Shown here: piece after piece, positions 1-10,600 of the stretch | Position numbering within the stretch: the stretch's first letter is position 1 | How the letters are laid out: each line of letters begins with the position of its first letter | Source: Proteobacteria bacterium ST_bin12 | GTDB lineage: Bacteria > Pseudomonadota > Gammaproteobacteria > Burkholderiales > Methylophilaceae | DNA length: 64,000 nucleotides | Reading direction: 5' to 3' | NCBI GenBank assembly: GCA_002083635.1 | Contig: MSXP01000004.1 | Coordinates: forward strand, 1 to 64,000 | Position numbers and translations under genes: made by a program | Notes under the pieces: generated by a model | Told to the model about the DNA's origin: nothing | The model's input: the letters and a program-made list of their open reading frames with translations, nothing else | Databases searched by the model: none

Positions 1-45
1 TACTTTGCGCCGAGTAGAGGCGTGAGAAATTTAACCAATCAATAA

Positions 46-63
46 TTGGCACGGTGTTTGCAT
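46..63 (+). promoter_or_regulatory. sigma-54 (RpoN) -24/-12 promoter
   Basis: The sequence TTGGCACGGTGTTTGCAT matches the RpoN consensus YTGGCACG-N4-TTGCW at every defined base. The -24 GG is at 48-49 and the -12 GC at 60-61, exactly 12 bases apart. Transcription should begin near position 73, almost at the ATG of the small membrane ORF at 75. An activator site would lie upstream, outside the window. Confidence 0.75.
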
Positions 64-74
64 GCCATTAATAC

Positions 75-293
75 ATGAGATTTTTAAAATGGTTTTTAAG
101 AATTATTATATTGATAATCACAGCAAAATTATTGTTGGGTGGTTTTATTGTGGCTATCCTGAGTGGGAATAAGTGGCTAGCATTGGCTTATGTTGTTGAG
201 TTTGCAATAATTGAAATATTGACTAGCTACTATTTAATCTATTTGCCAAACCTAGCAGATAAAGACATCGGTAAAAACAATTCCGCACATTAA
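75..293 (+). CDS. small hypothetical two-helix membrane protein
   Basis: A 72-residue protein with two hydrophobic segments at about residues 5-30 and 33-56 and a short polar C-terminus. I recognise no family. No Shine-Dalgarno sequence precedes the ATG, and the sigma-54 promoter just upstream would start transcription only a base or two before it. Translation would therefore be nearly leaderless, or begin at a downstream TTG such as the one at 111, or the transcript may serve another purpose. Its job is unknown; a nitrogen- or stress-linked role would be inference from the promoter alone. Confidence 0.5.
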   Translation: MRFLKWFLRIIILIITAKLLLGGFIVAILSGNKWLALAYVVEFAIIEILTSYYLIYLPNLADKDIGKNNSAH

Positions 294-365
294 AGTCATT
301 AATATGACAAAAATTGACGCATTAAAAAATGCAGATGGGGATAGGGTATTAATGCGCCCTTTTAA

Positions 366-779
366 TCAAGCCGCTAAAAGCCATTTAATGGGCAATCTAA
401 CAGGCAATTCAATCACACGCGCATAGTGAATCGCCCGCTTAAGTCTTTTGGGATTCGCGTTCATCTGCTTATTTTCACCCAGCATCCGCTTTAAATAAAG
501 CCCGTAATGAATATGTGGGCAGGGCTTAAATTGTGGCTTAACCAAAAATTGCAACTTATCCGATAAGTTTTGCTTATCAATGATGATATGCTGATTTAAA
601 GATTCAAACGAATTATCCACTTTAGCCCGCTTAATTTTATCAACAACCGCATAATTTAGTACATAATCATGCACATGGTTAGCGCGGTTGTTGTCATCAA
701 ACTTAGGCACATTGCGCAACCAAAACTCCACGTCATCAAGGGTCACGACCACATCACCAAACAAGTCTAAATTAAGCAT
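366..779 (-). CDS. hypothetical protein
   Basis: A 137-residue soluble protein rich in Asn, His, Lys and Arg, with no signal peptide or membrane segment. The C-terminal third is strongly basic and holds the segment KRLKRAIHYARVIELP. A purine-rich AAAGG lies about six bases before the ATG on the minus strand. It is a single-gene unit with the sigma-54 ORF converging from the left. I do not recognise the family and assign no function. Confidence 0.55.
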   Translation of the reverse strand: MLNLDLFGDVVVTLDDVEFWLRNVPKFDDNNRANHVHDYVLNYAVVDKIKRAKVDNSFESLNQHIIIDKQNLSDKLQFLVKPQFKPCPHIHYGLYLKRMLGENKQMNANPKRLKRAIHYARVIELPVRLPIKWLLAA

Positions 780-867
780 ACATAACCTTTACAGGTTAGT
801 CTGCTAAAAATCTAAATCATTACGTCACTTCGTATAATGTATATTATGTTAAATAAAAGATGGGCCA

Positions 868-1377
868 TCATTTGATGAAACGTTTAATCAAATGATCAAC
901 GCTTAGTTTGCCTGCGCCATTAAACAACAAAGGTAAAAACATAATAATGTATAACAGTGGGATTTTGTAATTACCAAATCCGTCACCTTCTTTATCTGTA
1001 ATTCGATAGCCAGTTAATAGCTCAGATAAAGTGTTCCATTCAGCTGGCCAGTGCACTGCTGCGATTGCTACGATTGTTAATATGATGAGTGATATTGTAA
1101 AAAAACGTGTGGCAACGCCTAATGCCAATGCAAACGCACCAATTATCTCAAAAAAAGTAGCCATTCCCCAGCTTATATCTGGTGGTAATAAGCTAAATGG
1201 AAATGGGAATGTGATGTCTGCAAACCAATTAGAGCCGTGTAATTTTTCAAAGCCTGCTTCGCCAAATTCCCACGCTAAAATCAATCTTAAAAATAGCTGT
1301 GGCAGCCAACTGCCTATCATTTCCAATTTACTGCATATAAGTTGATAAAACTGAACAAATTGAGTGAATAACATCAT
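868..1377 (-). CDS. DoxX family membrane protein
   Basis: A 169-residue integral membrane protein with about four transmembrane helices and the DoxX-type pattern: an N-terminal RLILAWEFGEAGFEKL segment, a proline-rich periplasmic loop, then helices with FFEIIGAFALALG. DoxX proteins are small inner-membrane proteins tied to redox processes such as quinone-linked thiol oxidation or detoxification, but the activity of individual members is mostly unproven. It lies 51 bases downstream of msrQ on the same strand and may be co-transcribed with msrPQ, which would suit a periplasmic redox role. That link is inference. Confidence 0.8.
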   Translation of the reverse strand: MMLFTQFVQFYQLICSKLEMIGSWLPQLFLRLILAWEFGEAGFEKLHGSNWFADITFPFPFSLLPPDISWGMATFFEIIGAFALALGVATRFFTISLIILTIVAIAAVHWPAEWNTLSELLTGYRITDKEGDGFGNYKIPLLYIIMFLPLLFNGAGKLSVDHLIKRFIK

Positions 1378-1428
1378 GACCTCTCCTTTTATAGTAATTA
1401 TTAGTTAGTCTTGTAATGCTGGTAATCC

Positions 1429-2043
1429 TTACATGGCTTTTGTTACTTTTGCTCTTGAAAGTGGCTTGTATTTAAAATAAAGACGTATTCCTAGCAACAC
1501 GATTAGCACGACTGCGTAGTAAATAGGCTCAGTTAAGTCTTTTTTGACTAGCATCCAAAAGTGTACAACTGCGAGTATTGCAATTAGGTAAACGGCTTGA
1601 TGCAGCCTTTTCCAATTAGTTTTAAGCCGTTTAATCATATAGCTGTTAGAGGTTGCTGCGAGTGGTATTGCGAGTAAAAATGCCGCAAAGCCAACAAGTA
1701 TGCGCGGGTGTTTCGCTACATCAATCAGTAGCTCATCCCAGATAAAAACAAAATCTAACCAAACGTAGGTGATGATGTGCAAGCAAGCATAAAAGAACAT
1801 AAACAAGCCAAGCACCCTGCGCAATTGAATTTGCCAAACTTGACCTGTTAACAATCGAATCGGCGTCATACTCAAGGTGATGAGTAAAAATACCAAAGCC
1901 CACGTGCCAGTTGAATGCTCGATAAATTCAATAGGGTTTGCGCCTAAATTATCGTTTACACCCAGCCAAATCAGGCGCGCTATTGGTAAAAGTGCAAATA
2001 TCCATATCGCCGCTTTAACGAAAACAATGTGCTGCTTTTTCAT
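1429..2043 (-). CDS. msrQ: heme-binding subunit MsrQ of periplasmic methionine sulfoxide reductase
   Basis: A 204-residue six-helix membrane protein of the ferric-reductase-like YedZ family. Histidines in hydrophobic helices (for example in YACLHIITY and WKRLHQAVYL) are the expected b-heme ligands. MsrQ takes electrons from the respiratory quinone pool or cytosolic flavin reductases and passes them to the periplasmic molybdoenzyme MsrP, which repairs oxidised methionines. It lies 17 bases after msrP, consistent with a two-gene operon. Length matches the family. Confidence 0.93.
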   Translation of the reverse strand: MKKQHIVFVKAAIWIFALLPIARLIWLGVNDNLGANPIEFIEHSTGTWALVFLLITLSMTPIRLLTGQVWQIQLRRVLGLFMFFYACLHIITYVWLDFVFIWDELLIDVAKHPRILVGFAAFLLAIPLAATSNSYMIKRLKTNWKRLHQAVYLIAILAVVHFWMLVKKDLTEPIYYAVVLIVLLGIRLYFKYKPLSRAKVTKAM

Positions 2044-2060
2044 TATTTTGCGCGTCTTAA

Positions 2061-3059
2061 TTAAAAGTTTTTATTCAAATCCATGCCCGTGTACATGTGC
2101 GCAACTTGCTCGCTATAACCATTGAACATTTTTGTTTTGATGCGACCACCAAATAATCCAGCTCCAATCGGTTTTTCAGATGATTGCGTCCAGCGCGGGT
2201 GATCTACATTAGGGTTAACATTCGCATAGAAGCCATATTCAGATGGGCCAGCTTTAAACCAAGTGGTTAAAGGCATTTTCTCTACAAATCTGATTTTAAC
2301 AATCGCTTTACCGCCTTTAAAGCCATACTTCCAAGGGGTTACTAAGCGCACAGGCGCGCCATTTTGGTTAGGCAGGTATTCGCCATACAGGCCAACTGCA
2401 AGCAAAGCCAATGGATTAGTCGCTTCATCCATACGCAAACCTTCTGTGTAAGGCCAATCTAAAATAGGCGACCGCACGCCTGGCATGCTTTGCGGGTCAC
2501 TTTCAGAAATAAACTCAACATACTTGGCATTGCCTGTTGGCTCTGCCCATTTCACTAAGCTTGCCAATGGCAAGCCCACCCAAGGAATCACCATCGACCA
2601 TGCCTCTACACAGCGCATACGATAGATGCGCTCTTCTAATGGAGCTAGCTTTAATAAATCTTCAATGCTAATCGTCTTTGCTTTTTTAACTTGCCCTTCA
2701 ATACTAATAGTCCATGGGCGAGGCTTAAATAATGTCGCTTGAATGGCTGGGTCACTCTTACCAGTGCCAAACTCATAATAGTTGTTGTAGGTTGTCACAT
2801 CTTCGTATTGCGTGAGCTTTTCACCTGCGCCATAAGCGGTTTTGCTAAAGCCGCTTATCTTTTGCCTAGCGTTAGCTTTAAAAGCAACAGGCGCATTAGC
2901 TGCTTGTGATTGTTTGGTTAAAAAAAGTGCTGAACCTGCAGCTAAGCCAAAACCTGCTGCTTTCAGAAAATGACGTCTATTTTCAAATACCTCGCGCGAA
3001 GTAATCTCAGATGGCTGGATGTTGCTTGGGTTTAGCTTAGATTGATTCAAAATAATCAT
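2061..3059 (-). CDS. msrP: periplasmic methionine sulfoxide reductase catalytic subunit MsrP
   Basis: A 332-residue molybdopterin enzyme of the YedY/MsrP branch of the sulfite oxidase fold. A twin-arginine signal (RRHFLKAAGFG, Arg28-Arg29) followed by a hydrophobic stretch and an AxA-type cleavage region near residue 53 indicates Tat export of the folded, cofactor-loaded protein. Cys150 in RMRCVEAWSM is the expected molybdenum ligand. With MsrQ it reduces both methionine sulfoxide stereoisomers in periplasmic proteins, a defence against hypochlorous acid and oxidative damage. First gene of the msrP-msrQ unit. Confidence 0.95.
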   Translation of the reverse strand: MIILNQSKLNPSNIQPSEITSREVFENRRHFLKAAGFGLAAGSALFLTKQSQAANAPVAFKANARQKISGFSKTAYGAGEKLTQYEDVTTYNNYYEFGTGKSDPAIQATLFKPRPWTISIEGQVKKAKTISIEDLLKLAPLEERIYRMRCVEAWSMVIPWVGLPLASLVKWAEPTGNAKYVEFISESDPQSMPGVRSPILDWPYTEGLRMDEATNPLALLAVGLYGEYLPNQNGAPVRLVTPWKYGFKGGKAIVKIRFVEKMPLTTWFKAGPSEYGFYANVNPNVDHPRWTQSSEKPIGAGLFGGRIKTKMFNGYSEQVAHMYTGMDLNKNF

Positions 3060-3211
3060 GAAAATGTCGCCCTAAATATGAACAATTATTGGTGTTAAGT
3101 TGCAAAGTGGTTACTTGTTAGTCGTTACAAATACGGCTACCTTACAGTTATTAAGCCACTAAACACGATATTTAATTGATTTAAGTGGATGACTTAACCA
3201 CTTTTTTCGGC

Positions 3212-4120
3212 CTAATTTTTTAGTAAGGCATCAATCTCGGCAATTAAATCAGCTTCACCGAGGCTTTTTGCCATTTTTTGCGCATCAATTAACAATGTTT
3301 TGGCTGTTGCGGCATCACCCATTGCAAGCTTGGTTTGAGCTAAACCCATATTTGCTTTAATTTCATAATACGCGCCGCCATTTTCTTGGCTAAATTGCAC
3401 CAATTTCGTGTAAGTTTTTTCAGCATTTTGAAGCTCTTTAGCCGCAATATATATACGCCCCATTTCTAAGCTGGCATTCGCATATTGGTCTAATGTGCCT
3501 GATTTTCTCTGCATCAAAATCGCCTTAACTTGAAACTCAATCGCTTCGTCATGCCGTGCAAGCGCACTGTAAGTGGATGCGATACGCTCAAAGTTATCTG
3601 CACGTTCATTGTCATTGTAAGCAAGCTTTTCACCCGCTAAATAGCTAGTTAGCGCAGCATTAAAATCTTTTGTATCGGCATAAACCTCACCGATTAAGTT
3701 ATGGTTAATGCGCGTAAATTTGTCATTTTTTTCTTGCTTTGCAACATTCATGCTTTTTTCATAGCTAGCAAGCGCTTCTGCATTTTTCTTGTTTTCTTTG
3801 AGTAAATTACCCATTAAAAGATGAGAAATAATCTGATCAAATCCAGATTTAGCTTGTTTAAGTGATTGCTCTAAGGCGTTTAACGCTTCCGCATAATGAC
3901 CTTGCCCGCCTAGCGCCCTGCCCTGACACAATAATCCATCTCTGTTTTCTGCATTTGTTTTTAAAATTTCACTTGAAATAACGATGGCTTTTGCATAATC
4001 GCCTTGATTTAAAGCCTGCGTGCAAGCAGCAGATTGGTCAGTAACTTCTGCTGCATTTAAGTTAAAGCTTAATATAAACAATGCTGTAGTAAAAGTAGTT
4101 AATGTTTTTTCTAGCTTCAT
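3212..4120 (-). CDS. exported tetratricopeptide-repeat protein
   Basis: A 302-residue protein with a Sec signal peptide (about residues 1-23, ending LNAAE) followed almost entirely by TPR helix pairs, for example around residues 62-95, 97-130, 135-165 and 175-205. TPR arrays mediate protein-protein contacts; no catalytic domain is present. It is probably periplasmic. It lies 39 bases downstream of ligA on the same strand and may be the tail of the smc-zipA-ligA transcript. The partner is unknown. Confidence 0.75.
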   Translation of the reverse strand: MKLEKTLTTFTTALFILSFNLNAAEVTDQSAACTQALNQGDYAKAIVISSEILKTNAENRDGLLCQGRALGGQGHYAEALNALEQSLKQAKSGFDQIISHLLMGNLLKENKKNAEALASYEKSMNVAKQEKNDKFTRINHNLIGEVYADTKDFNAALTSYLAGEKLAYNDNERADNFERIASTYSALARHDEAIEFQVKAILMQRKSGTLDQYANASLEMGRIYIAAKELQNAEKTYTKLVQFSQENGGAYYEIKANMGLAQTKLAMGDAATAKTLLIDAQKMAKSLGEADLIAEIDALLKN

Positions 4121-4159
4121 AAATTTCTTTGCTTTAATTGGTTAAGTAAAATTGAATCG

Positions 4160-6238
4160 TTAAAATAGTGTTGATTGTTGCAGCAATGAATCTGACGCAT
4201 CGCTAGCGTCATTAGTTGCTGTGGAGGTTGAAATCAATTGTTTTAGAGCGTCTTCATCTATCACTGTCACGTTTAAATTGAGCGCTTTTTCTAGCTTACT
4301 ACCTGCCTCAGCGCCCGCCACGACAAAATCTGTTTTTTTAGAAACACTGCCGCTTACTTTGCCGCCGGCTGCTTCTATCATGGCTTGCGCTTCGTCACGT
4401 GACAAATTAGGTAGCGTGCCAGTGAGCACAAATACCTTACTAACTAAGCCGCCTGTTACTGTTTGTTTACCTGCATGTTCTGGCCAAGTTAGCCCTAAGC
4501 CGCGCATAGACGCAATCACCTCTCGGTTATGCGGCTCACTAAAAAACTGCAGTAGCGAATCAGCCACAATTGGTCCAACATCATTGACTTGCAATAGCGC
4601 TTCTACATCGGCATCCAGCAAGGCTTGCAGGCTTCCAAAATGGCTACTTAAATCTTTTGCAGTTGCCTCGCCCACGTTGCGTATACCTAAACCATAAATA
4701 AAACGCGCCAATGTGGTTTGTTTGCTGTGGTTAAGTGCGTCAATCACATTTTGCGCGGATTTTTGTGCCATCCGGTCTAAATTGGCCAAAGTGGCGACAT
4801 CTAACTTGTAAATATCATCCAAAGATTTAACTAAATTAGCCTCAACCAGCTGGTCAGCTAATTTTTCGCCCAGACCTTCAATATCTAACGCGCGGCGTGA
4901 GGCAAAGTGTGTAATGGCTTGTTTGCGTTGTGCTGGGCAGATTAAGCCTCCCGTACAGCGCGCAATCGCCTCATCCAATGGCCGCTCAATATGTGAGCCA
5001 CATTCGGGGCAGCTAGTTGGCATGCTGAATATTTGTGCATTTTCGGGGCGTAAATCCATTAAAACGGCAACCACTTCAGGAATGACATCCCCTGCCCGCC
5101 TGACAATCACCGAGTCGTTAATGCGAATATCTTTGCGGCGTAATTCATCTTCATTATGCAACGTAGCATTAGTCACAGTAACGCCACCTACAAACACCGC
5201 TTTAAGTCTTGCTACAGGTGTAATTGCGCCAGTGCGGCCCACTTGCACTGTAATATCTTCTACAACGGTTTGTGCTTCTTCTGCAGGGTATTTATGCGCA
5301 ATTGCCCAGCGCGGTGCGCGCGATACAAAACCTAGTGTTTTTTGCTGCTGAAACTGATTCACTTTGTACACCACACCATCAATATCAAACGGCAAACTTG
5401 CGCGTTTTTGGCCAATATCAACGTAATAATCTTGCAGGCCGTTAGCACCCAATTTAACGTTGCGTAAGTCGCTCACGGGAAAGCGCAATTCAGCCAAATA
5501 ATCCATCGCATCTGCATGCGAATGCAAGGGCGGTACACCCAATACCTCACCCAAACCATAGGCAAAAAAGTGTAAGGGGCGCGTTGCAGTGATTTGTGGG
5601 TCAAGTTGGCGTAGGCTGCCTGCGGCTGCATTGCGTGGGTTTGCAAATAACTTAACGCCCATCTGAGCTTGGGTTTGGTTCAAGCGTTCAAAATCACGCT
5701 TGAGCATCATCACTTCGCCACGCACCTCTAATAATTGTGGCGGATTTTGTAGCGCTAATTTAGTTGGAATCGCGCGAATGGTGCGTAAATTGTGGGACAC
5801 ATTTTCACCCGTATAACCATCGCCGCGTGTTGCGCCTTGCGTAAAAATGCCATTTTCATAAGTTAAGGTAATCGCTAAACCATCAAACTTGGGCTCTACT
5901 GCATACTCCACTTGGCTAATGCCTAAATAATCGCGCACACGTTTATCAAAAGCCAGTAACTCATCATCGCCAAAAGCATTATTTAATGACAACATGGCCT
6001 GACGATGCGTAACACTGTTGAAACTATCAACTGCGCTGCCGCCAACGCGCTGCGTGGGAGAGTCTGTGGTGATTAATTCGGGATAAAGTTGCTCTAGGCT
6101 AACTAATTGGCGGTATAAACCGTCATATTCATTATCGGAAATCGTGGGCGCATCTAAAACATAATATTGATAATCGTACTGTGCAATTGCCGCGATAAGT
6201 GCAGCGATTTGCAATCTTGCAGATTCTAAACTTGCCAT
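4160..6238 (-). CDS. ligA: NAD-dependent DNA ligase LigA
   Basis: A 692-residue enzyme that seals nicks in replication and repair using NAD+. The N-terminal Ia domain (YDYQYYVLD) is followed by the adenylation domain with nucleophile Lys117 in the KFDG motif. Next come the OB fold, a four-cysteine zinc finger (CPECG ... RCTGGLICPAQ), helix-hairpin-helix repeats and a C-terminal BRCT domain around residues 595-670. All domains are intact and length is normal. It lies 19 bases downstream of zipA, the usual smc-zipA-ligA order of beta- and gammaproteobacteria. Confidence 0.97.
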   Translation of the reverse strand: MASLESARLQIAALIAAIAQYDYQYYVLDAPTISDNEYDGLYRQLVSLEQLYPELITTDSPTQRVGGSAVDSFNSVTHRQAMLSLNNAFGDDELLAFDKRVRDYLGISQVEYAVEPKFDGLAITLTYENGIFTQGATRGDGYTGENVSHNLRTIRAIPTKLALQNPPQLLEVRGEVMMLKRDFERLNQTQAQMGVKLFANPRNAAAGSLRQLDPQITATRPLHFFAYGLGEVLGVPPLHSHADAMDYLAELRFPVSDLRNVKLGANGLQDYYVDIGQKRASLPFDIDGVVYKVNQFQQQKTLGFVSRAPRWAIAHKYPAEEAQTVVEDITVQVGRTGAITPVARLKAVFVGGVTVTNATLHNEDELRRKDIRINDSVIVRRAGDVIPEVVAVLMDLRPENAQIFSMPTSCPECGSHIERPLDEAIARCTGGLICPAQRKQAITHFASRRALDIEGLGEKLADQLVEANLVKSLDDIYKLDVATLANLDRMAQKSAQNVIDALNHSKQTTLARFIYGLGIRNVGEATAKDLSSHFGSLQALLDADVEALLQVNDVGPIVADSLLQFFSEPHNREVIASMRGLGLTWPEHAGKQTVTGGLVSKVFVLTGTLPNLSRDEAQAMIEAAGGKVSGSVSKKTDFVVAGAEAGSKLEKALNLNVTVIDEDALKQLISTSTATNDASDASDSLLQQSTLF

Positions 6239-6257
6239 CGTTTAAATGACGGGTGCG

Positions 6258-7541
6258 TTAGTTAAATAAACGCATACTGGCTAGACTGCCCGGCATCACG
6301 CCACGCGCCACCATAGTTGCATGAATGATTTTAAGCTGTTGCCTAATTTTTTCTATCTGCAAATCACCTAGAGGTTTTTGATTATCATCCACTAGATGCG
6401 CGTTCAAGCTACCACTTAATTTTTGCGCAACATTAATCATTTGATTAAACGCTTGTTCGCAATTAGGTACTTTGGGGATTTCTAGCTGAAAAGTGACTGC
6501 TTTTAATACGTTATTGCGTAAATTTTCTGCAGTTAATGCCTGATTATTTGCCTCTAAAGCGTAAAACAAAGGCAATTTTTGAGCACTGGAATCGTTGTTT
6601 GCATAAAAATGAAAGCGTCCATCTTCATTTAATGCCATGCCGTTTGCTTCAGCTAGACCTCTAAACTTTGTGCCATGAATTGGTGTTTCCCCCTGTGCAA
6701 CATGCACATTAATTAACTGATCCACTTCAATACAAAACTGATCGAGCTCTATTGCTCGTTGCAGCACGTCGCCACTACCTTGCCACTCTACATGGGCATT
6801 TAATTCTAGTCCCATATTTTCAACAGCGTACTGAAATTTATTAAGGATATTTTTTGCAATTGGGCCACCACGATCGGCTAATTGAAGGCTGCATGCAGCT
6901 TGTTTATATTGCATTTCATTGGGATTAACACTGGATTTCTCAACTTGATTGCTTTGTACCAAATGCCATTTACCTAGATTATCTAAACCAAAAATCATCA
7001 TCGGCAATCTGATTTCATCAATGCTATCAGCCATATTGGATAAAGCTTGGTGACTCATTTTTTGGTTGGCGAATAACATTGCGGTTAAGTCAATTTGTGC
7101 ATGCACAGCATCAGGCAACGATAATGTCTCGGGCACGCTGTGCAGGTCTGGTTTAACAACCTCAACAGAGGGCTTTGCAGTGAAAGATTCACTTTCATTT
7201 GATGCGCTATGATTTATTGAATTTTCTAGCACATCGGCTGTTTGCTGAATGGATTCTGCTTTCAAAGAAGCAGTCTCCTCAATCACTTTGGGCTGAGTTG
7301 CTGCTTGATTAGATTCTTCAAAAATAGACTGTTTGAATTTTTGTGGTACTTCAGCCAACTCTTTTTCAACAAAGGCGTCGGTATCGATATAAAAATCTTC
7401 TGCCAACACATCTTTTTGGGGCACGATAAATTCGTTGATGACTTGATTGCGCAAATTTCGCTCTTGCAACCAGTTGTAAATGACAACGCCTGCAATAATA
7501 AATGCACCCAGAATAATAAGTATGATCTGTAAATCTGACAT
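6258..7541 (-). CDS. zipA: cell division protein ZipA
   Basis: A 427-residue division protein that tethers FtsZ to the inner membrane. Residues 4-23 form an N-terminal membrane anchor (N-out), followed by a long low-complexity acidic and Ser/Gln-rich linker, then a ZipA C-terminal FtsZ-binding domain from about residue 285 to 420. The linker is poorly conserved in all ZipA proteins, so identification rests on the anchor, the C-terminal domain pattern and the position between smc and ligA. Confidence 0.9.
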   Translation of the reverse strand: MSDLQIILIILGAFIIAGVVIYNWLQERNLRNQVINEFIVPQKDVLAEDFYIDTDAFVEKELAEVPQKFKQSIFEESNQAATQPKVIEETASLKAESIQQTADVLENSINHSASNESESFTAKPSVEVVKPDLHSVPETLSLPDAVHAQIDLTAMLFANQKMSHQALSNMADSIDEIRLPMMIFGLDNLGKWHLVQSNQVEKSSVNPNEMQYKQAACSLQLADRGGPIAKNILNKFQYAVENMGLELNAHVEWQGSGDVLQRAIELDQFCIEVDQLINVHVAQGETPIHGTKFRGLAEANGMALNEDGRFHFYANNDSSAQKLPLFYALEANNQALTAENLRNNVLKAVTFQLEIPKVPNCEQAFNQMINVAQKLSGSLNAHLVDDNQKPLGDLQIEKIRQQLKIIHATMVARGVMPGSLASMRLFN

Positions 7542-7669
7542 GTTGAGTGATTTTTAAATTTAAATGTTTTTAAGACTTAACAATATTTTTTAATTAATTT
7601 CTAGAAAAATTTTTGCGCAGCTTAGTCTGTTTTAATTAAGTATTATTGTCTGTTTAATTAGTGAATAAC

Positions 7670-10600
7670 TCAAGCCTGCAAAGTTAATGCGGCTTCAATA
7701 TCCACATCTACAACACGCGAAACGCCAGACTCTTGCATGGTAACACCAATGAGTTGCTGTGCCATTTCCATGGTGATTTTATTGTGGCTAACAAACAAAA
7801 ATTGTGTGTTTTCGCTCATTTTCTTCACCATATGGCAAAAACGTTCGGTATTGCTATCGTCTAGCGGCGCATCCACTTCATCCATTAAGCAGAATGGCGC
7901 AGGATTTAATCGAAACAGCGCGAACACTAAAGCGAGTGCAGTTAATGCCTTTTCGCCGCCAGATAATAATTGAATCGTAGTATTTTTCTTACCTGGAGGT
8001 TGTGCAAAGACTTGCAAACCTGTATCTAAAATTTCATCGCCAAGCAACTCAAGTCTTGCTTGCCCACCACCAAATAGCGTTGCAAATAGTTCACAAAAAT
8101 GCTGATTTGCTGTATTAAAAGTATGCATTAATTTATCGCGCGTTTCACGGTCAATCTTGCGAATCGCATCTTCTAAAGTGTCGCTAGCTTGCTTTAAATC
8201 CAGCATTTGGCTGTCTAGATAAGTTTTGCGCTCAGTTTCTGCATTCAATTCCTGAATCGCTGCCAAATTAACTGCGCCTAAGGCATAAATTTCTTGTTGT
8301 ATTTGATTCGTTTTACGCACCAAATCACTCACCTTAGCTTGCTCGCCCAAACTGAACGCTAGCGTTTGTTCATCTTGACCGTTTTCAAGCAAACCCGCAT
8401 GACATTGTTCAAAAGTCAAACGTGCTTCTTGCTCATATAGACGATGCTGCTCTAAATGATCACGCAAAGGATGCAACTGTTGTTCGTTTTGCATGCGCGC
8501 ACGCTCATGGTTTTGCAAAACTTGTTCTTGTTCCGCCAAATGGTCACGTGCGCGCGCAAGCGATGCCTCACGATTTTGTTTAATATTAATAGCCTCAACC
8601 AAGTTGGCCTTTAAAGTATCCATCGGGGTGAGCAATAATGTCTGCTCAAGCTCTTTTTGCTGTAACTCAATCACTATTTTCTCTTCAAAATATGCGTTAA
8701 GTTTATTATTTAAATCATTGATTTTATTATTTATTAACTTTAAATTAAAGCCAAACTCTTGATGATTTTTTTCTGCTTGCGCTATTGAATCACGTGATAA
8801 AAAATAGGCTTGCTCTGCTTGTTGCTTGGCAATCGCATCATTATTTTTAGCCAAGTCTAAGGCATTAAGTTGCGCAACTGTTGCGTCCTGCAATGCTTGT
8901 TTATTGTCTTTATCACCCATTAACTGCGCTAATTTTTGCTTAGTAGCAGCCAAGTCTGTCTGAATGCTTTTTTCACGTTCAAGCGCATTTTGTCGCGCTT
9001 GTTGCAATTGCGCCAACTTAAGTTGCATTTGGTGTTGGTGTTGCGTTGCCTGACGCAGCTCTGCATTTTCATACTGCTGCTGTTGGCGCACAAGTTGCAA
9101 TTGGTTTTCTATATTTTTTAGCGACGCATCAATTTCACTCAAATTATTTAACAGGCTTGGCTGATTTTGCTTAAGTAAATCTAATTGCGCTTGTCTTTCA
9201 AGCACTCCATGCAAGTTAGATTGCGTACTGTGATAGGAAACACTGTAACGACCGAAAATATCGCCCTGCTGATTCACTAGCGCTTCGCCTAGTTGAAGCT
9301 TATTGATAACAGCTTCTGTTGCATCTTCTGAAAGCAGCAAATAAGTACCTTTTAGCCAATCTGCCAAAACTGGTTTTAACTCGACATCGCATTCTTCTAT
9401 CATCTGAATAAGTGGCGTCAAGTTGGCATCATGCGGCAGTTGCTTTACTTCAGGTTGGTGATCAAATCCTAGCACCAGTGCGCTTGGCGGCCTTTGTTCA
9501 GATTGGCTGCCAAATGCATTTTTATTGGTAATCAGCGCATTTAATTTAGCACCTAAAACTGACTCTATCGCCACACGCCAATCAGCATTGATTTTAATTT
9601 TTTGCCATAAATAAGCGCTTTCTTTCAAACCAGCTCTTGCCAACCAATCATTTAGCTTGCTTTCAGAATGCAGTGACTGCTGCATTTTTTGCAATGAATG
9701 CATTTCAGCATCCGCTTGATTTAACGCGCGCTGCGCCGTATTTTGTGAGTCGCGTAATTGGGTTAATTGGGCTTGAAGCGCTGTTTCATTTGCGCGCTGG
9801 CTTTGTAGATTTTTTTCAATCGTGACAACTAAATTCTGCGCTTGCTGCAAGCTGGCTTCAGTCGCATATAAATCGGATTCATTAGGCATGGTTAATCTAT
9901 CTAGCTCACCTTCAAATCGTTGTATACGCTGTTGATTTTCTTGAATATTCTGATTAATAAACTGAATATTGTTTCGCTCAACCTGAATGCGCTGGTTGGC
10001 TTCGTTTAATGCCTGATGACTAGCTTGCGCAAGTTTAGTAGCGGCATTTAGCAAATATTCTTTTTCGGGTAATGTGAGTTTTAATGCGGCTAATGCAGCA
10101 CTTGATTCTTGTTCATTCGACTGCGCAAGTGCTAAATCATGATTCAATTGCACCAAGTCTTGTTGTAAAGCCTCAGTATTAGTGGTGTTACGCGCTATTG
10201 ATTGTGCCAGCTGCTGTAGCTGCTGCGCCATACGCTCACGGGCTTCGGTGTTCTGCTTTACCTGATTTTCTAGGTTGGATACCTCGGCATTGGCTTCGTA
10301 ATAAGTAGCCTGAGCCGTATTAATGCCTTCTGAAGCGGCATAATGCGCTTGGCGGCTCAGTTCTAATTCGGATTCACTTTTACGCAATGCCGCAGTCAGC
10401 GCTTCCAGCTGGTTAACCAATTGCTCAACCAGTAATTTAGCTTTCTCCCAGTTAAGACTGGCATCGCGTTTTTTAAGAAGCCACAACTGCCCTTCTGCTA
10501 GTTTCAATGTTGCCTGCAAGGCATGATATTGCTGTGTCACCACCGCTTGTGATTCTAGCTTGGTGATTTGTTTTTGTAATTCGCGGCAAATATCCTCAAC

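Noticed and set aside
4221..5351. Long plus-strand open frames inside ligA
   Set aside because: They are antisense to an intact, fully conserved ligA and have low-complexity Ser/Ala-rich translations typical of shadow frames.
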